From contig NZ_JARJNR010000004.1 of NCBI RefSeq assembly GCF_030143255.1, positions 1 through 64,000 on the forward strand: 64,000 nt of DNA, read 5' to 3'. The notes under the pieces are model-generated. The model had not been told where the DNA came from. It made no database searches and saw only the letters and a program-made list of their open reading frames with translations. Source of the stretch: Frigidibacter sp. SD6-1 (GTDB taxonomy: Bacteria > Pseudomonadota > Alphaproteobacteria > Rhodobacterales > Rhodobacteraceae). Each line of letters starts with the position of its first letter. Positions within the stretch are counted from its first letter, which is position 1. Positions 36,656 through 45,056 of the stretch are shown piece after piece. The position numbers and the translations under genes were made by a program.

Positions 36656-37952
36656 GAGCTTTCTGGGCGAACTGTCCGACGAGGCGCTGATGGCGCTGCC
36701 CTGGCTCTTTGAATTCTGGGCCCTGCCGCACCAGATGGCACCGGAAGGCGCCTGGCGGACCTGGGTGATCATGGGCGGGCGCGGTGCGGGCAAGACGCGG
36801 GCGGGCGCCGAATGGGTCAGGGCGCAGGTCGAGGGGGCGCGGCCCCTGGACACAGGCCGGGCGAAATCGGTCGCGCTGGTCGGCGAGACGATCGATCAGG
36901 TGCGCGAGGTGATGGTTTTCGGGCCGAGCGGCATCCTTGCCTGCTCGCCGCCCGACCGCCGCCCGGTCTGGGAGGCAGGGCGACGCAGGCTCGTCTGGCC
37001 GAACGGCGCGGTCGCGCAGGTCTTTTCAGCGCATGAGCCCGAGAGCCTGCGGGGGCCGCAGTTCGATGCGGCCTGGGTGGACGAACTGGCGAAATGGAAG
37101 AAGGGGCAGGAGAGCTGGGACATGCTGCAGTTTGCCCTGAGGCTCGGTTCCCATCCCCGGCAGGTGGTGACGACGACGCCGAAGAACGTGGGGGTTCTGA
37201 AGACGATCCTGAAGAATCCGTCCACGGTTGTGACGCATGCGCCGACGGAAGCGAACAAGGCCTATCTGGCGGCTTCGTTCCTGGAGGAGATCCGGGCGCG
37301 CTATGACGGAACCCGGCTGGGGCGGCAGGAACTGGACGGGGTGCTTCTGGAGGATTTCGAAGGGGCGCTCTGGACGACCGAGATGATCGAGGTCGCGCGG
37401 GGCGAGCCGCCCGGGAGCTTCAGCCGGGTCGTGGTGGGTGTCGATCCGTCGGTGGCGGGAAAGCCCGGGTCGGACGAATGCGGGATCGTGGTGGTCGGCG
37501 CGGTGACCGATGGGCCGCCGAAGGACTGGCGGGCCTGGGTGCTGGAAGATGCGACGGTCACTGGCGGCAGCCCGCAGAAATGGGCGGAGGCAGTGGTGTC
37601 CGCCTATCACCGTCATGGCGCCTCGCGGGTGGTGGCCGAGGTCAATCAGGGTGGGGCGCTGGTCGAGGATGTGCTGAGGGCGGTCGATCCGTTCCTGCCG
37701 GTCAGGAAGGTTTCGGCCTCGACCAACAAGGTGGCTCGGGCCGAGCCGGTAGCGGCCTTATATGAGCAGGGCCGCGTCGGGCATGTGCGTGATCTGGGCG
37801 CGCTGGAGGACCAGATGTGTCAGGTCACCCGGCAGGGCTATCAGGGCAAGGGCAGTCCCGACCGGGTCGATGCGCTCGTTTGGGCGCTGACCGATGTGAT
37901 GATCGACGCGGCGCGGTTCGGGGCGCTTCACCCGCAGGTGCGGGCGATCTGA
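36537..37952 (+). CDS. GTA large terminase (gp2)
   Basis: This is the ATPase-nuclease motor that fills GTA heads. The 471-residue protein has a Walker A motif 'GGRGAGKTRAGAEWV' near residues 79-93, a Walker B-like 'FDAAWVDELAKW', and a C-terminal RNase H-type nuclease starting 'VVVGVDPSVAGKPGSDECGIVVVG'. The family core 'LPWLFEFWALPHQ' is present. The TTG start at 36537 has AGGAAAGG 7 bases upstream and no nearby ATG, so gp2 overlaps gp1 by 119 bases. Confidence 0.93.
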   Translation: MPKSASSTKELPTTTPSTSTRPELRSAAAWLASATPETVESFLGELSDEALMALPWLFEFWALPHQMAPEGAWRTWVIMGGRGAGKTRAGAEWVRAQVEGARPLDTGRAKSVALVGETIDQVREVMVFGPSGILACSPPDRRPVWEAGRRRLVWPNGAVAQVFSAHEPESLRGPQFDAAWVDELAKWKKGQESWDMLQFALRLGSHPRQVVTTTPKNVGVLKTILKNPSTVVTHAPTEANKAYLAASFLEEIRARYDGTRLGRQELDGVLLEDFEGALWTTEMIEVARGEPPGSFSRVVVGVDPSVAGKPGSDECGIVVVGAVTDGPPKDWRAWVLEDATVTGGSPQKWAEAVVSAYHRHGASRVVAEVNQGGALVEDVLRAVDPFLPVRKVSASTNKVARAEPVAALYEQGRVGHVRDLGALEDQMCQVTRQGYQGKGSPDRVDALVWALTDVMIDAARFGALHPQVRAI

Positions 37953-38019
37953 GCGCCGACATTTCGACCCTGTGGGCCGGAAGCGGCGCCGAGGGACAAG
38001 CAGGAACATGGAGTTGGGC

Positions 38020-39195
38020 ATGGGTTGGAACATTTTCCGCCGCGGGACGGGTGCGCCCGAGGCCAAGGCCTCGGCCACGGGCCGGGTGATCGCCTGGGGA
38101 TCGTCGGGGCGCGTGGCCTGGAGCCCGCGCGATGTGGTGAGCCTGACGAAGACCGGCTTTGCCGCCAATCCGGTCGGGTTTCGCGCGGTGAAGTTGATCG
38201 CCGAGGCGGCGGCGGCGCTGCCGCTCGTCTGTCAGGATCAGGAGCGGCGGTTCGATATTCATCCGCTTCTAGACCTGATCGCCCGGCCCAATCCCGGGCA
38301 GGGGCGGGCGGAGCTGTTCGAGGCGCTTTATGGCCAGATCCTTCTGACCGGGAACGGGTATCTGGAGGCGGTGGGCGATCAGGGGTTGCCGGTCGAGCTG
38401 CATGTGCTGCGCTCGGACCGGATGAGCCTGGTGCCGGGGGCGGATGGCTGGCCGGTGGCCTATGATTATACGGTGTCGGGCCGGAAGCACCGGTTCGACA
38501 TGCGGGGGCCGGTCGATCCGGTCTGTCATATCAAGGCCTTCCATCCGCAGGACGATCATTACGGCCTGTCGCCCCTGCAGGCGGCGGCGGTGGCGATCGA
38601 CGTGCATAATTCGGCGTCGAGCTGGTCGAAGGCGCTTCTGGACAATGCGGCGCGGCCCTCGGGGGCCATCGTCTACAAGGGCGTGGACGGGCAGGGGCAG
38701 TTGTCGCCCGACCAGTATGACCGGCTGATCGGCGAGATGGAGATGCACCATCAGGGCGCGCGCAATGCGGGGCGCCCGATGCTTCTGGAAGGGGGCCTCG
38801 ACTGGAAGCCGATGGGGTTCAGCCCGTCGGACATGGAATTCCAGAAGACGAAGGAGGCAGCGGCGCGCGAGATCGCGACGGCCTTCGGCGTGCCGCCGAT
38901 GCTGCTGGGCATTCCGGGTGATGCGACCTATGCGAACTATCAGGAGGCCAACCGCGCCTTCTACCGGCTGACGGTTCTGCCCCTCGCGACGCGGGTGACG
39001 GCGGCGGTGGCCTACTGGCTGTCGACGCATCTGGGCGAACGGATGGAGATGAAGCCCGATCTTGATCAGGTGCCGGCGCTTGCGGCCGAGCGTGACCAGC
39101 AATGGGCGCGGGTCGGCGCGGCGAGTTTCCTGACGGATGCCGAGAAGCGCGCGATCCTTGGTCTGCCGCGTCTCAGCGACGAGGGCGATGCATGA
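38020..39195 (+). CDS. GTA portal protein (gp3)
   Basis: The 391-residue HK97-family portal forms the ring through which DNA enters the head. Typical segments are 'FAANPVGFRAVKLIAEAAAALPL', 'LFEALYGQILLTGNGYLEAV', 'VCHIKAFHPQDDHYGLSPLQAA' and 'AFGVPPMLLGIPGDATYANYQEANRAFYRLTVLPL'. I chose ATG 38020 with GGAG 6 bases upstream; an in-frame ATG 12 bases earlier is possible. It follows the large terminase. Confidence 0.93.
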   Translation: MGWNIFRRGTGAPEAKASATGRVIAWGSSGRVAWSPRDVVSLTKTGFAANPVGFRAVKLIAEAAAALPLVCQDQERRFDIHPLLDLIARPNPGQGRAELFEALYGQILLTGNGYLEAVGDQGLPVELHVLRSDRMSLVPGADGWPVAYDYTVSGRKHRFDMRGPVDPVCHIKAFHPQDDHYGLSPLQAAAVAIDVHNSASSWSKALLDNAARPSGAIVYKGVDGQGQLSPDQYDRLIGEMEMHHQGARNAGRPMLLEGGLDWKPMGFSPSDMEFQKTKEAAAREIATAFGVPPMLLGIPGDATYANYQEANRAFYRLTVLPLATRVTAAVAYWLSTHLGERMEMKPDLDQVPALAAERDQQWARVGAASFLTDAEKRAILGLPRLSDEGDA

Positions 39196-39428
39196 GCGGG
39201 GCGGGATCGCGCTATCTGAAGGAACCGTTCGAATGCGCGCATGAACACCGGTTCGAGGCGACCGAAAAGATCATGTCGCTGCAGTTCGAGACGGTCGAGC
39301 GGCGGCTGGAACGGATCGAGGCGATGATCGGCGGGGTCGAGAAGCGGCTGTGGATGACTGTCTTCGGCGTCGTGGGGGTGATGCTCGCCCAGGCGGCGCA
39401 GTCGATCCTTGAATTTGCTCCGAAATAG
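39192..39428 (+). CDS. GTA gp3.5-like small protein
   Basis: The 78-residue protein occupies the position of g3.5 in R. capsulatus GTA. It has an amphipathic helix 'EKIMSLQFETVERRLERIEAMIGGVEKRLW' and one hydrophobic segment 'MTVFGVVGVMLAQAA'. The ATG overlaps the portal stop codon. Its function is unknown. Confidence 0.75.
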   Translation: MSGAGSRYLKEPFECAHEHRFEATEKIMSLQFETVERRLERIEAMIGGVEKRLWMTVFGVVGVMLAQAAQSILEFAPK

Positions 39429-39437
39429 GAGGCGGCA

Positions 39438-39995
39438 ATGCAGGCGGAATGGATGGGGCTTGAGACGAAGTTTGCGCGCCTCGGCGAGGCGGTGACGGTT
39501 TCGGACGGCGTCAGGATCGAGGGCTATGCCTCGCTCTTCGGGGTCGGCGATCAGGGCGGCGACGTGGTGGTGGCGGGGGCCTATGGCCGGTCGCTCGCCC
39601 GGCTGAAGGCCGAGGGGCGGCAGGTCAAGATGCTGTGGCAGCACGATCCCGCGCAGCCAATCGGCGTCTGGGACGAGATCCGTGAGGATGGCAAGGGCCT
39701 GTGGGTGCGCGGGCGGCTTCTGTCGGATGTAGAGAGGGGCCGCGAGGCGGCGGCGCTGATCGCGGCGGGGGCGATTGACGGGCTGTCGATCGGCTACCGC
39801 ACGGTGAGGGCGGAGAAGGACGCGAAGGGGCAGAGGCTCCTGCGTGAGGTGGAGCTGTGGGAAGTGTCGCTCGTGACCTTTCCGATGCTTCCCGAGGCGA
39901 GGATCGGCGCGAAGGGCGCGGAGGCGCTGGTGGCCGATCTGAAAGACCTGGCGGCGGTCTTTGCCGACGCGCGCCGGAGGCTGGCGGGCCGCTAG
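39438..39995 (+). CDS. GTA prohead protease (gp4)
   Basis: The 185-residue HK97-type (U35) serine protease trims the capsid N-terminus during maturation. Motifs are 'IEGYASLFGVGDQGGDVVVAGAY', His69 in 'MLWQHDPAQPIGVW', and Ser117 in 'GLSIGYRTV', then 'LREVELWEVSLVTFPMLPEA'. It lies just upstream of the capsid gene, as in all GTAs. Confidence 0.94.
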   Translation: MQAEWMGLETKFARLGEAVTVSDGVRIEGYASLFGVGDQGGDVVVAGAYGRSLARLKAEGRQVKMLWQHDPAQPIGVWDEIREDGKGLWVRGRLLSDVERGREAAALIAAGAIDGLSIGYRTVRAEKDAKGQRLLREVELWEVSLVTFPMLPEARIGAKGAEALVADLKDLAAVFADARRRLAGR

Positions 39996-40032
39996 GACCC
40001 GCCGAACGCAACCCCTGACGAAGGTGATGGGT

Positions 40033-41229
40033 ATGACGAAGACCGAGGTGAAATCTCGGGCCGGGGAAGGCGTGTCTGACGCTCCGGCCCAGGAAGTGAA
40101 GGCTGCGATCGCTGGTTTTGTCAGCGAGTTCAAGGGCTTTCAGGACGAACTGAAATCGAAGCTTCAACAACAGGAAGAGCGACTGACCATGCTGGATCGC
40201 AAAACTTATGCCGCCGGGCGTCCGGCGCTGTCTGTCACGGCGGATGCGGACGCGCCGCATCAGAAGGCCTTTGCGGCCTATGTCCGCCATGGCGAAGATG
40301 ACGGCTTGCGCGGCCTGAGCCTGGAAGGCAAGGCGATGAACACGGCGGTGAGCGCCGATGGCGGCTATCTGATCAACCCCGAGATGGCCGAGCGCATTCA
40401 GGGCGTGCTGCGGTCCAGCGTGTCGGTTCGGGCCGTCGCCAATGTGGTCAATGTCGAGAGCGGGTCGTTCGATGTGGTGATCGATCGCACCGATCTGGGG
40501 TCGGGCTGGGCGACGGAAATCGCGGCTTTCGCCGAAACCGCCACGCCGACCATCGAGCGCATCTCGATCAAGCTCCACGAGCTTGCAGCCATGCCGAAGA
40601 TCAGCCAGCGCTTGCTCGATGATGCGGCATTCGACGTCGAGGGTTGGCTTTCCGAGCGGATCGCCAACAAGTTCGCCCGCGCCGAGGCGGCGGCGTTCAT
40701 CAATGGAGACGGGATCGACAAGCCGAAGGGCATCCTGAACTATCCGGCCGTTGACAACGGGTCCTGGGCCTGGGGGTCGCTCGGGTATATTCCCACGGGT
40801 GCGGCGGGAGATTTCGCGGCGACCAACGCCTCGGACTCGATCGTCGATCTGGTCTATGCGCTCGGCGCGGACTACCGCGCGAACGGTACCTTCCTGATGA
40901 ATTCGAAGACCGCAGGTGCGGTTCGCAAGATGAAGGATGCCGACGGCCGCTTCATGTGGTCCGACGGGTTGGCACTGGGCGAGCCGTCGCGCCTGATGGG
41001 CTATCCGGTGCTGATCGCCGAGGACATGCCCGATATCGGCGCCGATGCCTATGCCATCGCTTTCGGTGACTTCCATGCGGGTTATACCGTGGCGGAGCGT
41101 CCGGACCTGCGGGTTCTGCGCGATCCGTTCTCGACCAAGCCGAATGTGCTGTTCTACGCGACCAAGCGCGTGGGCGGCGATGTGACCGACTTCAACGCGG
41201 TCAAGCTTCTGAAGTTCGCGACCAGCTGA
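40033..41229 (+). CDS. GTA major capsid protein (gp5)
   Basis: This is the 398-residue HK97-fold shell protein. Residues 1 to about 60 form a charged helical pro-region ('EVKAAIAGFVSEFKGFQDELKSKLQQQEERL') probably removed by gp4. The mature part has 'AMNTAVSADGGYLINPEMAERI', 'EIAAFAETATPTIERISIKLHELAAMPKISQRLL' and 'AFINGDGIDKPKGIL'. I chose ATG 40033 with GAAGG upstream; an ATG two codons earlier is possible. Confidence 0.95.
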   Translation: MTKTEVKSRAGEGVSDAPAQEVKAAIAGFVSEFKGFQDELKSKLQQQEERLTMLDRKTYAAGRPALSVTADADAPHQKAFAAYVRHGEDDGLRGLSLEGKAMNTAVSADGGYLINPEMAERIQGVLRSSVSVRAVANVVNVESGSFDVVIDRTDLGSGWATEIAAFAETATPTIERISIKLHELAAMPKISQRLLDDAAFDVEGWLSERIANKFARAEAAAFINGDGIDKPKGILNYPAVDNGSWAWGSLGYIPTGAAGDFAATNASDSIVDLVYALGADYRANGTFLMNSKTAGAVRKMKDADGRFMWSDGLALGEPSRLMGYPVLIAEDMPDIGADAYAIAFGDFHAGYTVAERPDLRVLRDPFSTKPNVLFYATKRVGGDVTDFNAVKLLKFATS

Positions 41230-41253
41230 CGGTCGCGGATGGGGCCGGCCCTT

Positions 41254-41287
41254 GCGGGCCGCGCCCCGGGCGCGGGCCCCGGCCCGC
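41254..41287 (+). other. GC-rich hairpin after the capsid gene
   Basis: GCGGGCC (41254-41260) pairs with GGCCCGC (41281-41287) around an inner GCGCC/GGCGC stem. No T run follows. It may stabilise the capsid mRNA or partly terminate, raising capsid over tail expression. Confidence 0.55.
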
Positions 41288-41386
41288 ATTGTCTAGCTGC
41301 TCCCTCCGTCCGAGCAATGTGGGTCCCTGGCCGGAAGGCGGGGTCCCGCGCCCACGGGCGAGACCTGGAATTCGGAGAAAACCCTG

Positions 41387-41986
41387 ATGTTGCTGACAGA
41401 GACGAGTGTGGTGCCCGGATCGGCGCTGCCGGTGCAGGCGTTCAAGGACCATCTGCGTCTGGGCAGCGGGTTTGCCGACGACGGGGTGCAGGACGCCCTG
41501 GCCGAGACCTATCTGCGCGCGGCGATTGCCGCGATCGAGGGGCGGATCGGCAAGGCGCTGCTGGCGCGGGATTTCCTGTGGGTGCTGGATGGCTGGCGGG
41601 GTGCGTCGGCCGAGGCGCTGCCGGTGGCGCCGGTGACGCTGATCGCTTCGGTTACGCTAAAGGATGCAGCCGGGGCGCCGACGGCGCTTCCCGGCAGCGC
41701 ATACCGGCTGGTGCGCGATGCACATCGGCCGAAGATCGCAGGCGTCGGCGGGTCGCTGCCCTCGGTGCCGACCGACGGAACGGTGGAGGTTGCCTTCACC
41801 GCGGGGTTCGGCCCGGTCTGGGCCGATGTGCCGGTCGATCTGGCGCAGGCGGTGTTCCTGCTGGCGGCGCACTACCACGAGAACCGGCATGAGGTGGGCG
41901 ACCGCGCGACCGCGCTGCCCTTCGGCGTGATGGCTCTGATCGAGCGCTGGCGCACCGTGCGGGTACTGGGCGGAGGTGAGGCATGA
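41387..41986 (+). CDS. GTA head-tail adaptor (gp6)
   Basis: The 199-residue protein matches the phage head-tail connector family by position and by segments 'VQAFKDHLRLGSGFADDGVQDALAETYLRAAIAAIEGRIGKALL' and 'VPVDLAQAVFLLAAHYHENRHEV'. It would bind the portal ring. GGAG lies 9 bases upstream, and the stop overlaps gp7. Confidence 0.88.
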   Translation: MLLTETSVVPGSALPVQAFKDHLRLGSGFADDGVQDALAETYLRAAIAAIEGRIGKALLARDFLWVLDGWRGASAEALPVAPVTLIASVTLKDAAGAPTALPGSAYRLVRDAHRPKIAGVGGSLPSVPTDGTVEVAFTAGFGPVWADVPVDLAQAVFLLAAHYHENRHEVGDRATALPFGVMALIERWRTVRVLGGGEA

Positions 41987-42321
41987 ACGCGCCCCGCCTC
42001 AATCGCAGACTGACGCTTGAGGAAGCGGTCAGGGCGCCGGACGGCGCGGGCGGCTATTCGCTGGTCTGGACCGCGCGTGGTATCCTCTGGGCCGCTATCG
42101 ATCCGGTGACGGGGCGGGAGCGGGCGGGGGAGTCGGTGACTGTCTCGCAGGTGTCCTACCGGATCACGGTTCGGGGGGCGCCCGAAGGCGCGCCGTCGCG
42201 GCCGCGACCGGAACAACGGTTCAGCGAGGGGGGGCGGATCTATCTGATCACCGCCGTGACCGAGGCGGACGACAGCGGGCGCTATCTGACCTGCTATGCG
42301 ACCGAGGAGGTGCTGTCATGA
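41983..42321 (+). CDS. GTA head closure/stopper protein (gp7)
   Basis: The 112-residue SPP1 gp16-type head closure protein shows 'NRRLTLEEAVRAPDGAGGYSLVWTARGILWAAIDPVTGRE' and 'YRITVRG'. It plugs the connector after packaging. It overlaps gp6 and gp8 by four bases each. Confidence 0.87.
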   Translation: MNAPRLNRRLTLEEAVRAPDGAGGYSLVWTARGILWAAIDPVTGRERAGESVTVSQVSYRITVRGAPEGAPSRPRPEQRFSEGGRIYLITAVTEADDSGRYLTCYATEEVLS

Positions 42322-42725
42322 GTTATGGTGCAGCCGCCGCCTTGCAGGCGGCGATCTATCAGCGGCTGGTGGCGGACAGTCCGCTGGATGCGCTGGTCTC
42401 TGGCGCGATCTACGATTCCGTGCCGCCGGGCAATACGGCGGGCACATATGTGTCGATCGGGCCGGAAGTGGTCAAGGATGCCTCCAGCCAGACCGAGCGG
42501 GGCGCGCAGCATGAGTTCACCATATCGGTCGTAACCGATGCGGCGGGTTTCCAGAACGCGAAGGCGGTTGCGGCGGCGGTGTCGGACGCGCTGACGGGGG
42601 CCAGTCTGGTTCTGGTACGCGGCCATCTGGTCGGCCTCTGGTTCCTCAGGGCGCGGGCGCGGCGGGTCGAAGAGGCGGACGTGCGCCGGATCGACCTGGT
42701 CTTCAGGGCCCGGATCGAGGACTAG
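42318..42725 (+). CDS. GTA tail terminator (gp8, DUF3168)
   Basis: The 135-residue protein has DUF3168 features 'AAALQAAIYQRLVADSPLDALVSGAIYDSVPPG', 'TYVSIGPEVVKDASSQTERGAQHEFTISVVTD' and a C-terminal strand. Such proteins cap the tail tube and join it to the connector. It overlaps gp7 by four bases. Confidence 0.88.
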   Translation: MSYGAAAALQAAIYQRLVADSPLDALVSGAIYDSVPPGNTAGTYVSIGPEVVKDASSQTERGAQHEFTISVVTDAAGFQNAKAVAAAVSDALTGASLVLVRGHLVGLWFLRARARRVEEADVRRIDLVFRARIED

Positions 42726-42810
42726 GGCGACAAATTTTCAATTATCGAACCTATGAGCGGTTCAGGGCGGGGTCTTGCCGCCTTCTTCCTTCACAATTCG
42801 GAGAACGGAC

Positions 42811-43221
42811 ATGGTGGCCCAAAACGGCAAGGACCTGTTGATAAAGCTCGACCTCGGCGGCGCGAATTTCGCGACGGTCGCCGGGCTTCGCGCGACGAGG
42901 ATCAGTTTCAATGCGGAAACGGTCGACGTGACGAGCCTCGAGAGCCAGGGTGGCTGGCGCGAGCTTCTGTCGGGCGCGGGCGTGCGGTCGGCCAGTGTCT
43001 CGGGCTCGGGCGTCTTCGTTGACGCCAACACAGATGATCGCGCGCGGCAGATATTCTTCGCGGGAACCGTCGAGGTCTTTCAGGTGATCATCCCGGACTT
43101 TGGCATCGTTGAAGGCCCGTTCCAGATCACCGCGATCGAATATGCGGGCAGCTACAATGGCGAGGCGACCTACGAGTTGTCGCTCGCCTCGGCCGGTGTC
43201 CTGAGCTTCACGGCGATCTGA
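42811..43221 (+). CDS. GTA major tail protein (gp9)
   Basis: The 136-residue tube protein resembles the TP901-1 type: 'NGKDLLIKLDLGGANFATVAGLRATRISFNAETVDVTS' and 'IVEGPFQITAIEYAGSYNGEATYELSLASAG'. It stacks as hexamers to form the tail. CGGAG precedes the ATG. It overlaps gp10 by one base. Confidence 0.9.
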   Translation: MVAQNGKDLLIKLDLGGANFATVAGLRATRISFNAETVDVTSLESQGGWRELLSGAGVRSASVSGSGVFVDANTDDRARQIFFAGTVEVFQVIIPDFGIVEGPFQITAIEYAGSYNGEATYELSLASAGVLSFTAI

Positions 43222-43544
43222 TGGTGAACCCCTGGGCGGGCGAGGTCGAGGTTGTCCTGAACGGGACGCCTTTGGTCGCGAAGCTGACATTGGGCGCGCT
43301 GGCCGAGCTGGAAGCGGGTTTGGGGGCCGGTTCGCTCCTCGATCTTGTCGAGCGGTTCGAGAGCGGGCGCTTTTCGACCCGTGACGTGATTGCCGTGCTA
43401 CTGGCGGGGCTGAGGGGCGGGGGTTGGCGCGGCAGCGCTTCTGATCTGAGCGCCGCGGAGATCGGTGGCGGGCCGCTGGCAGCGGTCAGGATCGCGGCGG
43501 AACTGCTGGCGCGGGCGTTCACCGTGCCGGAGGCGGAGGCATGA
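43221..43544 (+). CDS. GTA gp10 tail assembly protein
   Basis: The 107-residue GTA gp10-family protein has 'GEVEVVLNGTPLVAKLTLGALAELEAGLGAGSLLDLVERF'. By position it is a tail assembly chaperone that works with gp10.1 on the tape measure. It overlaps its neighbours on both sides. Confidence 0.85.
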   Translation: MVNPWAGEVEVVLNGTPLVAKLTLGALAELEAGLGAGSLLDLVERFESGRFSTRDVIAVLLAGLRGGGWRGSASDLSAAEIGGGPLAAVRIAAELLARAFTVPEAEA

Positions 43545-43753
43545 GGGGTGGGCTCGACTGGCCCGGGCTCATGCGGGCGGGGATGCAGGGTTTGCGCCTG
43601 CGCCCCGAGGACTTCTGGCGGCTGACGCCCGCGGAACTCGCGCTGATGCTCGGTGATCCGGCGGCGGTGACACCGATGGGGCGGAACCGGCTTCAGGCAC
43701 TGATCGCGGCCTGGCCGGATGGACGAAAGGAGCCGGGAGATGGCGGAAGATAA
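43541..43753 (+). CDS. GTA gp10.1 tail assembly chaperone
   Basis: The 70-residue protein resembles the Rcc01693-type chaperone: 'LDWPGLMRAGMQGLRLRPEDFWRLTPAELALMLG' and an Arg-rich end. It overlaps gp10 by four bases and the tape measure gene by 14 bases. Phage chaperone pairs often use a frameshift; here the two are separate frames. Confidence 0.83.
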   Translation: MRGGLDWPGLMRAGMQGLRLRPEDFWRLTPAELALMLGDPAAVTPMGRNRLQALIAAWPDGRKEPGDGGR

Positions 43754-44417
43754 GCCGTTCGGGACGGACGGGATCGACGGGTTTCAGGCACAGGTTCAGG
43801 CGCTGGAACAATCGCTGGGCGGTGCGCAGGCGGTGGCGGCGGCCTTCGACAGCGAGCTTGTCCGGATGAAGGACAGCATGATCTTCACCTCGCGCGAGGT
43901 GAATACGCTGTCGCTTGGCATCGGGCGCGGGCTTAGGAGTGCCTTCGATGGTGTGATCTTCGACGGAATGAAACTGTCGGATGCGCTGAAGCAACTTGGC
44001 CAGTCGATCATCGACAATGTCTACAATGTCGCGATGCGGCCGATCCAGAATGCGGTCGGTGGGGCGATCGCGACCGGGATGAACAACATGCTTTCGGGCC
44101 TCTTTCCGTTCGCGAACGGGGCCGGGTTTGCGCAGGGTCGCGTGATGCCTTTCGCGCGAGGCGGCGTGGTGTCGAGCCCCACGATGTTTCCGATGCGGGG
44201 CGGGCGCGGGCTGATGGGCGAAGCGGGGCCGGAGGCGATCATGCCTTTGACGCGCGGCGCCGACGGGAGGCTTGGCGTGCAGACGGCGGGCGGGGGGCGG
44301 CCGGTGAATGTGACGGTCAACGTCACGACGCCGGACGTGAAGGGTTTTGAGCGCAGCCAGAGCCAGATCGCCGCGCAGATGGCACGCGCGCTTGCGCGCG
44401 GCGACAGGAACAGGTGA
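43740..44417 (+). CDS. GTA tail tape measure protein (gp11)
   Basis: The 225-residue protein is very short for a tape measure but fits GTA gp11. It has an N-terminal helix 'IDGFQAQVQALEQSLGGAQAVAAAFDSELVRMKDSM', a Gly/Met-rich middle ('MLSGLFPFANGAGFAQGRVMPFARGGVVSSPTMF') seen at the ends of phage tape measures, and a C-terminal helix. Length predicts a short tail. I chose ATG 43740 (GGGAG upstream). Confidence 0.88.
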   Translation: MAEDKPFGTDGIDGFQAQVQALEQSLGGAQAVAAAFDSELVRMKDSMIFTSREVNTLSLGIGRGLRSAFDGVIFDGMKLSDALKQLGQSIIDNVYNVAMRPIQNAVGGAIATGMNNMLSGLFPFANGAGFAQGRVMPFARGGVVSSPTMFPMRGGRGLMGEAGPEAIMPLTRGADGRLGVQTAGGGRPVNVTVNVTTPDVKGFERSQSQIAAQMARALARGDRNR

Positions 44418-44423
44418 GGGACC

Positions 44424-45056
44424 ATGGCCTTTCATGAAGTCAGATTTCCGGCGAACCTGTCCTTCGGGTCGGTCGGAGGCCCCGAGCGACGCACCGAAGT
44501 GGTGACGCTGACCAACGGTTTTGAGGAACGCAACACGCCCTGGGCCGAGGCGCGGCGGCGCTATGATGCGGGCGTATCGCTCAGGAGCCTCGACGATATC
44601 GAGGATCTGATCGCCTTCTTCGAGGCGCGGCAGGGGCAGCTGCACGCTTTCCGCTGGAAGGACTGGGCGGATTACAAGAGCTGCCGGTCGTCGGTTGCGG
44701 TCGGCTTCGAGGACCAGCTGATTGGCGTCGGCGATGGGGTCGCGACCGACTATCAACTGACCAAGACCTATTCCTCCGGCCCGACGGCGCAGGTGCGGCG
44801 GATCACCAAGCCGGTCCTCGGGACGGTACGGATCGGGCTGCAGGGCGATGAGGTGCAGGAGAGCCTGCAGTTTACTGTGGACTACACGAGCGGGATCGTG
44901 AGTTTCGTCACGCCGCCCGCCGTCGGCGAACAGGTCACGGCCGGGTTCGAGTTCGATGTGCCGGTGCGCTTCGACGTGGATCGTATCCAGGTCTCGGTTG
45001 CGTCTTTTCAGGCGGGTGATGTGCCGCATGTGCCGGTAGCGGAGGTGCGGCTGTGA
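44424..45056 (+). CDS. GTA distal tail protein (gp12)
   Basis: The 210-residue protein belongs to the TIGR02217/DUF2460 family: 'FHEVRFPANLSFGSVGGPERRTEVVTLTNGFEERNTPW' and 'FRWKDWADYKSC'. It would form the ring at the tail tip. The stop overlaps the GTG start of gp13. Confidence 0.9.
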   Translation: MAFHEVRFPANLSFGSVGGPERRTEVVTLTNGFEERNTPWAEARRRYDAGVSLRSLDDIEDLIAFFEARQGQLHAFRWKDWADYKSCRSSVAVGFEDQLIGVGDGVATDYQLTKTYSSGPTAQVRRITKPVLGTVRIGLQGDEVQESLQFTVDYTSGIVSFVTPPAVGEQVTAGFEFDVPVRFDVDRIQVSVASFQAGDVPHVPVAEVRL

